From Micromonospora sp. CP22 (GTDB taxonomy: Bacteria; Actinomycetota; Actinomycetes; Mycobacteriales; Micromonosporaceae), in the NCBI RefSeq assembly GCF_009712475.1, contig NZ_VCJO01000001.1:248001-312000 (forward strand): DNA of 64,000 bases, written 5' to 3'. This document shows positions 43,523-49,907 of this stretch, one piece after another. Under the pieces are notes generated by a model, which was not told the origin of the DNA, did no database searches, and saw only the letters and a program-made list of their open reading frames with translations. Made by a program: the position numbers and the translations under genes. How positions within the stretch are numbered: position 1 is the stretch's first letter; every line of letters begins with the position of its first letter.

Positions 43523-45099
43523 CCCGCACCCGTAAGCCCGTAGGCCGTATCGCGTTCGTCGGGGCAGGACCCGGCGACCCGGGCCTGCTGACCCGCCGGG
43601 CGCACGACGCCCTGGTCGACGCCGACCAGGTGGTGTACGACCGGGGAGTCCCCGAGTCGCTGCTCGACGTCGTCCGGGCGGAGGCCCGATCCGACGCCCA
43701 GTTCACCCCGGCCGAGGGCGCGCCGGGCGACGTGGCCAAGGTCCTGATCTCGGCGGCCCGTTCCGGGCAGAACGCGGTGCACCTGGTTGCTGGCGACCCG
43801 TTCGGTCACGACTCGGTGGTCAAGGAGGTGCAGGCGGTGGCGCGCACCGCCGCGCACTTCGAGGTGGTTCCCGGCGTCGGCCAGGCCGAGGGGGTGGCCA
43901 CCTACGCGGGCGTGCCGCTGCCGGGCGTACGCACCGCCGCTGACGTCGAGGACGTCAGCACCCTGGACTTCGACGCGCTGGCCGCAGCCGTGCAGCGCGG
44001 CTCGCTGGCGCTGGCGGTCGACGCCGGTGACCTGGCCGCGATCCGGGACGGCCTGCTCGCCGCCGGAGTCGACGGCGCCACCGATGTCGGGGTGACCGGC
44101 GACGGCACCGGCGAGACGCAGTACACCACCACGTCGACCGTGGACTCCTTCGTCGCGGCGGCGCTCGGCTTCACCGGCCGTGTCGTGCTGACCATCGGCG
44201 AGGGGGTGGGCCAGCGGGACAAGCTCAGCTGGTGGGAGAACCGCCCGCTGTACGGCTGGAAGGTGCTGGTGCCCCGCACCAAGGAGCAGGCCGGTGTGAT
44301 GAGCGCCCGGCTGCGTGCGTACGGGGCGATCCCCTGTGAGGTGCCGACCATCGCGGTGGAGCCGCCGCGTACCCCGGCGCAGATGGAGCGGGCGGTCAAG
44401 GGCCTGGTCGACGGCAGGTACGCCTGGGTGATCTTCACCTCGGTCAACGCGGTACGGGCGGTCTGGGAGAAGTTCGCCGAACACGGTCTGGACGCCCGGC
44501 ACTTCGGCGGCGTCAAGATCGCCTGTATCGGCGACGCCACCGCTGACGCGGTCCGCGCCTTCGGTATCCAGCCGGAGCTGATCCCCTCCGGCGAGCAGTC
44601 GTCCGAGGGACTGCTGGCCGAGTTCTCGCCGCACGACGAGGTGCTCGACCCGGTCGGCCGGGTACTGCTGCCGCGCGCCGACATCGCCACCGAGACGCTC
44701 GCCGCCGGGCTCACCGAGCGCGGCTGGGAGGTTGACGACGTGACCGCCTACCGGACGGTCCGGGCCGCTCCGCCGCCCGCCGAGATCCGGGACGCGATCA
44801 AGTCGGGCGGGTTCGACGCGGTGCTGTTCACCTCGTCCTCCACGGTCCGGAACCTGGTCGGCATCGCGGGCAAGCCGCACACGCGTACCGTTGTGGCTGT
44901 CATCGGGCCCAAGACGGCGGAGACCGCGACGGAGTTCGGCCTGCGGGTCGACGTCCAGCCCCCGCACGCGTCGGTTCCCGATCTGGTGGAGGCGCTCGCC
45001 GGCTACGCCGTCGAGCTGCGGGAGAAGCTCGCCGCGATGCCGGCGAAGCAGCGCCGCGGCTCGAAGGTCCAGGGGCCGACCGCGCTGAGGTTCCGGTAG
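43519..45099 (+). CDS. hemD: Fused uroporphyrinogen-III methyltransferase / synthase
   Basis: The 526-residue two-domain protein has residues about 1-245 as a SUMT-like methyltransferase (FVGAGPGDPGLLTRRA) and about 255-510 as uroporphyrinogen-III synthase (GWKVLVPRTKEQAGVMSARL, FTSVNAV, FTSSSTVRNLVG). The second domain closes the macrocycle. The first would divert it to sirohaem or B12. The methylase half lacks some usual SUMT residues (GDPFGHDS in place of GDPFVFGRG), so it may have altered activity. It is the actinobacterial HemD arrangement. Confidence 0.92.
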   Translation: MTRTRKPVGRIAFVGAGPGDPGLLTRRAHDALVDADQVVYDRGVPESLLDVVRAEARSDAQFTPAEGAPGDVAKVLISAARSGQNAVHLVAGDPFGHDSVVKEVQAVARTAAHFEVVPGVGQAEGVATYAGVPLPGVRTAADVEDVSTLDFDALAAAVQRGSLALAVDAGDLAAIRDGLLAAGVDGATDVGVTGDGTGETQYTTTSTVDSFVAAALGFTGRVVLTIGEGVGQRDKLSWWENRPLYGWKVLVPRTKEQAGVMSARLRAYGAIPCEVPTIAVEPPRTPAQMERAVKGLVDGRYAWVIFTSVNAVRAVWEKFAEHGLDARHFGGVKIACIGDATADAVRAFGIQPELIPSGEQSSEGLLAEFSPHDEVLDPVGRVLLPRADIATETLAAGLTERGWEVDDVTAYRTVRAAPPPAEIRDAIKSGGFDAVLFTSSSTVRNLVGIAGKPHTRTVVAVIGPKTAETATEFGLRVDVQPPHASVPDLVEALAGYAVELREKLAAMPAKQRRGSKVQGPTALRFR

Positions 45100-45138
45100 C
45101 CGCTTCGGCGCCGGCTGCTCGTCAGGGAGGGTTGGTTC

Positions 45139-46122
45139 ATGCCGTACCCGCAGATGCGACCCCGTCGGCTGCGCCGCACCGCGGCGATGCGTCGGCTGGT
45201 CTCCGAAACCCGTGTCGACCCGGCCGAGCTGGTCGTGCCGATGTTCGTCAAGGAGGGGTTGACCGAGCCGCGCCCTATCTCCTCGCTGCCGGGCATGGTC
45301 CAGCATTCGCGTGACTCGCTGCGTAAGGCGGCGGTGGAGGCGGTGCAGGCCGGTGTCGGTGGGATCATGCTGTTCGGTGTGCCGTCGTCGCGTGACGCGC
45401 ACGGCTCCGGTGGCATCGACCCGAACGGCATCCTGAACGTCGCCATCCGTGACGTGGTGGCCGAGGTGGGCGACGCCACCGTGGTGATGAGCGACCTGTG
45501 CCTGGACGAGTTCACCTCGCACGGGCACTGCGGGCTACTCACCCCGGACGGTGAGGTCGACAACGACGCCACCCTGGCCGCGTACGCCGAGATGGCGGTG
45601 GCCCAGGCCGCTGCGGGAGTCGGCGTGGTCGGTCCGTCCGGGATGATGGACGGCCAGGTCGGGGTAACCCGCCGGGCACTCGACGCGGCGGGTTACCCCG
45701 ACGTGGCCGTGCTCGCGTACGCGGTGAAGTATGCCTCGGCCTTCTACGGGCCCTTCCGGGAGGCCGTCGAGTCGGCGTTGGAGGGGGACCGGCGCACCTA
45801 CCAGCAGGATCCGGCGAACCTGCGCGAGTCGCTACGCGAGGTCGAGTTGGACGTCGCCGAGGGTGCCGACATGGTGATGGTCAAGCCGGGGCTGCCGTAC
45901 CTCGACGTGGTGTCGGCGGTGCGCGCCGCCGTGGACGTGCCCGTGGCGGCCTACCAGGTCTCCGGTGAGTACGCGATGATCGAGGCCGCCGCCGCGAACG
46001 GCTGGATCGACCGGGAGCGGGCGATGCTGGAAAGCCTCACCTCGCTGCGCCGCGCCGGTGCCCAGATCATCCTCACCTACTGGGCCGTCGAGGCCGCTCA
46101 ACTGCTCCGCCACCGCTACTGA
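45139..46122 (+). CDS. hemB: Porphobilinogen synthase
   Basis: The 327-residue enzyme condenses two 5-aminolevulinates. The metal site reads [11 protein letters not shown]: two of the three zinc Cys are present and the middle one is Asp, an intermediate between zinc and magnesium types. Catalytic lysines lie in [11 protein letters not shown] and [17 protein letters not shown] precedes the ATG. It is 39 bp after hemD and completes the route from glutamyl-tRNA to uroporphyrinogen III. Confidence 0.96.
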   Translation: MPYPQMRPRRLRRTAAMRRLVSETRVDPAELVVPMFVKEGLTEPRPISSLPGMVQHSRDSLRKAAVEAVQAGVGGIMLFGVPSSRDAHGSGGIDPNGILNVAIRDVVAEVGDATVVMSDLCLDEFTSHGHCGLLTPDGEVDNDATLAAYAEMAVAQAAAGVGVVGPSGMMDGQVGVTRRALDAAGYPDVAVLAYAVKYASAFYGPFREAVESALEGDRRTYQQDPANLRESLREVELDVAEGADMVMVKPGLPYLDVVSAVRAAVDVPVAAYQVSGEYAMIEAAAANGWIDRERAMLESLTSLRRAGAQIILTYWAVEAAQLLRHRY

Positions 46123-46156
46123 CCCCTAGCTCGCCGGTGTAGCCGGTACGGCACAC

Positions 46157-46200
46157 GGTCAGCGCTGCCCCCGGTCAGCGCTGCCCCCGGTCAGCGCTGG
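46157..46200. repeat. 16-bp tandem repeat, 2.75 copies
   Basis: The unit GGTCAGCGCTGCCCCC occurs at 46157-46172 and 46173-46188, with a partial third copy to 46200. It contains the palindrome AGCGCT. Confidence 0.8.
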
Positions 46201-46350
46201 TGACCCACCCCGCCGGAGCCGCAGCACGCCCAAGTCCGGCGGCTGCGGCCGGACAACCTGGCCGATTTCCGGCGGTTCACCGACGATGACCCAGACGTTC
46301 CGTCACGCTGGGTGTCCGCCTGCCCTACCCGACCTACTTCCCCACCCATC

Positions 46351-46473
46351 CTTTGCTCTGCTTCACTCCACGCACAGCTTACGGACGGTAGTCGAAACCC
46401 GGCGGGTGGGCCAAAAACCTCCGCTGCTGCGCCGCTGGTCAGTGGCGGTTGCGTGGGTTGAAGCAGAGCAAAG
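46351..46473. repeat. 123-bp inverted-repeat element (MITE-like)
   Basis: The 15-bp perfect ends CTTTGCTCTGCTTCA (46351-46365) and its complement (46459-46473) are extended inward by CCACGCA/TGCGTGG after two mismatches, giving about 24-bp terminal arms around a roughly 75-bp centre. The arms are less GC-rich than the surroundings. It could be a non-autonomous mobile element or a long terminator. No transposase is nearby. Confidence 0.55.
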
Positions 46474-46603
46474 GGCGCGCGAGGGGATGTCGGGGGTGGC
46501 GGGAGAAGGACCAGATCCGTCGCCCAGCGTGACTGTTGCTCAGCGTGAGTGTTGGTCGGGTCGGTCGAGGTCCTCATCAGGTCGTGGGTGCGAAGGGCGG
46601 GCG

Positions 46604-46624
46604 ATATCCACAGGGTTTTCCACA
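46604..46624 (+). promoter_or_regulatory. Two tandem DnaA-box-like 9-mers
   Basis: ATATCCACA (46604-46612) and TTTTCCACA (46616-46624) are one and one mismatch from TTATCCACA, in the same orientation and 12 bp apart. They lie just before the XRE regulator's promoter. They may bind DnaA, though chance is possible. Confidence 0.4.
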
Positions 46625-46664
46625 GGGATTGCCGCGTGGGTCACGGCAGCGGCAAGGTCGGAGC

Positions 46665-47171
46665 ATGTCTTCCGTCTTCGAGCCGCCGGACCTGGGCCCC
46701 ACGGTCGGCCCCTTTCCCATCGCGGGTCTGGTGCGACGCGCCCGCCGGATCGTCGGGCTCAGCCAACTGCGGATGGCCCGGTTCGCCAAGGTCGCGCCGT
46801 CGACCGTCGCGCGCGTCGAGGCGGGCAGCCTGACGCCGAGCCTCGCCGTGCTCGAACGGCTGCTGGGCGCGGCCGGGCTCTACCTCGTGGTCGTCGATCA
46901 GGACGGGCGGGTGGTGCTGCCGATGGAGGTCTGGGACGACACGCGCGATGGCGCGAATCGTCGCTACCCGGCCCATTTGAACACCATTCTCGACCCGGAA
47001 CCCGGCGAATGGTGGGGGGACATCTACGGTCTGGCTCGACCACCGGAGACCTACCACCGTTGCCGGGTCGACCGCGAGGCGCGGCGACGCCGTAGTCAGT
47101 GGGAGGTACGGGTGGCCAAGTACCGGAACGTGCCACCCCCGCCGGATCCGCGCTCCTGGTACCGGGACTGA
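46665..47171 (+). CDS. XRE-family helix-turn-helix protein
   Basis: The 168-residue protein has an N-terminal XRE DNA-binding domain (RIVGLSQLRMARFAKVAPSTVARVEAG, about residues 26-52) and a C-terminal part rich in Trp, Arg and Pro (GEWWGDIYGL, DPRSWYRD) of unknown fold. It shows no toxin neighbour. ATG 46665 lies 6 nt after CAAGGT (46653-46658). The paired DnaA-box-like sites and repeats lie just upstream. Confidence 0.82.
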   Translation: MSSVFEPPDLGPTVGPFPIAGLVRRARRIVGLSQLRMARFAKVAPSTVARVEAGSLTPSLAVLERLLGAAGLYLVVVDQDGRVVLPMEVWDDTRDGANRRYPAHLNTILDPEPGEWWGDIYGLARPPETYHRCRVDREARRRRSQWEVRVAKYRNVPPPPDPRSWYRD

Positions 47172-47190
47172 CCGGCCAGCGGGAGACCGG

Positions 47191-48210
47191 TCAACGCTTC
47201 GCGTCGAGCCGGTGGACCAGTTCGGCGACGTCGATGCTGTATTCGCACCAGTCCCGGTCGGTGCGGTAGCCCAACTCGGCGTTGACCTTGAGCATGGCCT
47301 CGTTGGCCTGGGCGTTCCAGGTCTGCACCTCGGTCAACTGTGGCTCGGCCGAGCGCAACTCCAACAGCATCCGGGCCTTGATCGCCCGGTCGATGCCGTA
47401 ACCGCGGTGATCCTGCACCACGATGGTGTCGTACTGGTCGGCTCGGGTCGGGTGCTGAGCCGGCACCACCACCTCGGTCAAGCCGGCCACCTCGCCGGTC
47501 TGCTCGTGCAGGGCGAGCACGATGTACGGCTTCATGCCCCGCCGGTGCAGGCAGTCGAGGCTGTCCCGGAGTCGCTGTGGATCGTACGAACTCGGTCGTA
47601 GCTCGCCGTCCTCAATGTCCCGGGCCTCGGCCTTGGCACGGGCGTACGCCTCGATCAGCTCGTCCGGCGGGCCTCCAGGGTGGAACTGGACGCGATAGCC
47701 TTCGCCGACCACGGTGGACATCTGCGCCAACTCGGCCCAGTCGACAGTGGCGAGGTCGAGCACGCTGCGGGTCTCGACGTACTCCTTGCTGAAGCCGAGC
47801 GACTCGTAGAAGGCGACGGCGGGAGTGTCGCCGACCACCTCCACCCCGATCGACTCGAAGCCCTCCTGGTAGACCCGGCGGGCCGCGCGCAGAACGAGGT
47901 CACGGCCGAGGCCGCTGCGTCGCACCGTCGGATGGACCAGGACCTCCATTACGCCGATGTTGCCGAGCAGCAACACGTGCACCTGGCCGAGGATGGCCCC
48001 CGGTTTGCCGTCCGCGTCCGGATCCTCCTGGGCGACCCAGGAGATCCGGCGTTCGCCGGGCATCACCTCGGCGAGGTACTCCCGCAGGGAACTCTCCCGC
48101 CACGGCGGATCCTGCGGCAGATCGGCCGCCAGGACCGCGTTCAGCGTGTCCAGCAGCGACGCGATCTCGGCGGACGACGCGGTCCTGGGGTCCCACTCGC
48201 GCACCATCAC
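47191..48210 (-). CDS. Double-GNAT acetyltransferase
   Basis: The 339-residue protein has two GNAT folds. The first (residues about 1-165) has the acetyl-CoA loop VRRSGLGRDLVLRAA. The second (about 170-335) has a degenerate loop QDHRGYGIDRAIKARM. This resembles actinobacterial tandem GNAT proteins such as MshD in layout, but the sequence is not MshD. The substrate is unknown. The start is GTG 48210, 6 nt after CAAGCT on the minus strand, or ATG 48207. Confidence 0.85.
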   Translation of the reverse strand: MMVREWDPRTASSAEIASLLDTLNAVLAADLPQDPPWRESSLREYLAEVMPGERRISWVAQEDPDADGKPGAILGQVHVLLLGNIGVMEVLVHPTVRRSGLGRDLVLRAARRVYQEGFESIGVEVVGDTPAVAFYESLGFSKEYVETRSVLDLATVDWAELAQMSTVVGEGYRVQFHPGGPPDELIEAYARAKAEARDIEDGELRPSSYDPQRLRDSLDCLHRRGMKPYIVLALHEQTGEVAGLTEVVVPAQHPTRADQYDTIVVQDHRGYGIDRAIKARMLLELRSAEPQLTEVQTWNAQANEAMLKVNAELGYRTDRDWCEYSIDVAELVHRLDAKR

Positions 48211-48279
48211 CCGTCTAGCTTGCCGTCAACCGCAGCCTGGGGGAAGTGTCCAGTTCTCCAATGTATGCGGACGATCACT

Positions 48280-49467
48280 TCACGTGCGACTGGCCTGTCC
48301 GTACCGGTTGGCGGTGTCGAAGACGTCCTGGGCGTACCGCCGGACGTCGTTGTACGACAGGATCGCGTTCCACCAGTCACCCGGAATGGTGAGATTCCTG
48401 CCGCCCTTGCAGAGGTACATCCCGGCGGCGAGCGCCGCGTCGTGAATGTTGTGCGGGTCCTTGCGGCCGTCGTTGTCCGCGTCGGCGCCGATCTCCTGCC
48501 AGGTGGTCGGGATGAACTGCATCGGCCCGATCGCCCGGTCGTAGGTGGTGTCGCGGTCCAGCTCGCCCCGATCGGTGTCGGTGATCCGCATCCGGCCGCC
48601 CTGGCCGTCCAGCGGTAGCCCGATGATCTCCGGGACGGCTCGGCCGTCCGCACCGAGCTGGGCGTTGTTGGCCTGGCCGTGGCGGGACTCGACAAAGCCG
48701 ATCGCGGCCAACGTGGTCCAGCTCAGGCCGCAACTCGGGTCGGTCTCGGCGAGCACCAGCTCGGCGTAGCCGTACGCCTGCATGGCGATCGGGTCGATGC
48801 CGACCTTGGCGCCGGTGTCGCGGGCCCAACCGGCCAGGGCGTCGGATGGGCGTCCACCGGCCGGTGCGACGCCGCCCGGCGGGGTCGCACCCGGCGGCGT
48901 CGCGGTGGGCGGCGGGAACTGCCCGGGTGGCGGCGCCGCGCCGGACGACGGCAAATCGCCGGTGGGCGCGTCAGGCACGTCGGCGGTGGCGTCCACCGCC
49001 ACCGGACGCGGATCGCCGAGGGTCGCGGGCACCACCAGCGCACCGACCGTGGCGGTGGCGGCGACCAGAGCGAGCAGGAAGACGCCGGGCAGGGTCAGCC
49101 GACCACTGGGTCGGCGCGACCAGTCGCGGGTCGCCCGGGCCGCCGCGCGTGGCCCTGGTATGCGTACGGCGTGGGCGAAGCGTGTCCGGCGGCGCCGGGG
49201 CACCGGCGTACCGGTCTCCGGAGTGGACTCCGCGGCGGCGGCCTTCGATTCCTCGCCGGCGGCCGCCGGTTCCGAGCTGACGGTGGTCTTCGGTTCGGCG
49301 GCGGCGGTGCCGGAGGTGTCGTCCGGCTTGGTCGGACCCGACTCCAGCCAGGGACGGCGAGGTCGGGGCAGCCCGGTCGCCGGCCCCTCCGCGCCGGTGG
49401 TGGAACCAGCGGGCGGCGTGGCCGGTCGGAGGGGCCGAACGGTCGTGCGCTCTTCGCCGTCTGCCAC
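48280..49467 (-). CDS. Membrane-anchored lytic murein transglycosylase
   Basis: The protein of about 395 residues has a long cytoplasmic Ala/Glu/Pro/Arg-rich N-terminus, one membrane helix (about residues 140-165), a Pro/Gly linker and a C-terminal SLT-type domain. The catalytic Glu is in GFVESRHGQ, followed by AIGPMQFIPTTWQ and SYNDVRRYAQDV. It cleaves peptidoglycan glycan strands outside the membrane. GTG 49467, 6 nt after GATACT on the minus strand, is preferred. ATG 49485 is the alternative. Confidence 0.88.
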   Translation of the reverse strand: MADGEERTTVRPLRPATPPAGSTTGAEGPATGLPRPRRPWLESGPTKPDDTSGTAAAEPKTTVSSEPAAAGEESKAAAAESTPETGTPVPRRRRTRFAHAVRIPGPRAAARATRDWSRRPSGRLTLPGVFLLALVAATATVGALVVPATLGDPRPVAVDATADVPDAPTGDLPSSGAAPPPGQFPPPTATPPGATPPGGVAPAGGRPSDALAGWARDTGAKVGIDPIAMQAYGYAELVLAETDPSCGLSWTTLAAIGFVESRHGQANNAQLGADGRAVPEIIGLPLDGQGGRMRITDTDRGELDRDTTYDRAIGPMQFIPTTWQEIGADADNDGRKDPHNIHDAALAAGMYLCKGGRNLTIPGDWWNAILSYNDVRRYAQDVFDTANRYGQASRT

Positions 49468-49523
49468 CCGTCGAGTATCACCCATCTCTGGGCGGACGTC
49501 AGGTGCGGTCGTAGGCTGGTGCC

Positions 49524-49742
49524 ATGCCCCGCTACGAGTTTCGTTGTCGCGCCTGCGGCGACACCTTCGAGGTCAACCGTCCCATGGCGCGGGCCGGCGA
49601 GCCGGCGTCCTGCCCACAGGGACACGTCGACACGGTGAAACTCCTCTCCACGGTCGCGGTCACCGGTCGAGGTGGCGGCGGGGCCGGTGCCGCTCCCGCA
49701 CCGGCCGGTGGCGGCTGCTGCGGTGGCGGCTGCGGCTGCTGA
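49524..49742 (+). CDS. FmdB-family zinc ribbon protein
   Basis: The 72-residue protein has an FmdB zinc ribbon (MPRYEFRCRACGDTFEVNRP, then ASCPQGH), a Gly/Ala tail and an unusual Cys-Gly end (GGGCCGGGCGC). The tail adds five cysteines, suggesting extra metal binding. The role is unknown, and FmdB was named for a formamidase-linked regulator. ATG 49524 lies 6 nt after TAGGCT (49512-49517), so it is probably leaderless. It is divergent from the transglycosylase. Confidence 0.88.
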   Translation: MPRYEFRCRACGDTFEVNRPMARAGEPASCPQGHVDTVKLLSTVAVTGRGGGGAGAAPAPAGGGCCGGGCGC

Positions 49743-49907
49743 CCACACCGGCACGGTCCGTCGATGGGTGGTACGGGTGATGGCGGTCTTGCCCGGACGC
49801 AGAGTCCGATGGCACCTTGGGTCGGAGTCTTGGCCAGCCGTTCTCACGATGCGTGATGATCTGATCTCGGGAAGTATGGTGCCGAGACCAGGGGGGAGGT
49901 TCCACGC

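Larger units (their letters stand above)
46123..46664. other. 542-bp non-coding interval rich in repeats
   Basis: No gene can be supported here. The interval holds a short tandem repeat, a long inverted repeat and a pair of DnaA-box-like 9-mers, each listed separately. Open frames crossing it have no start signals. Confidence 0.6.
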
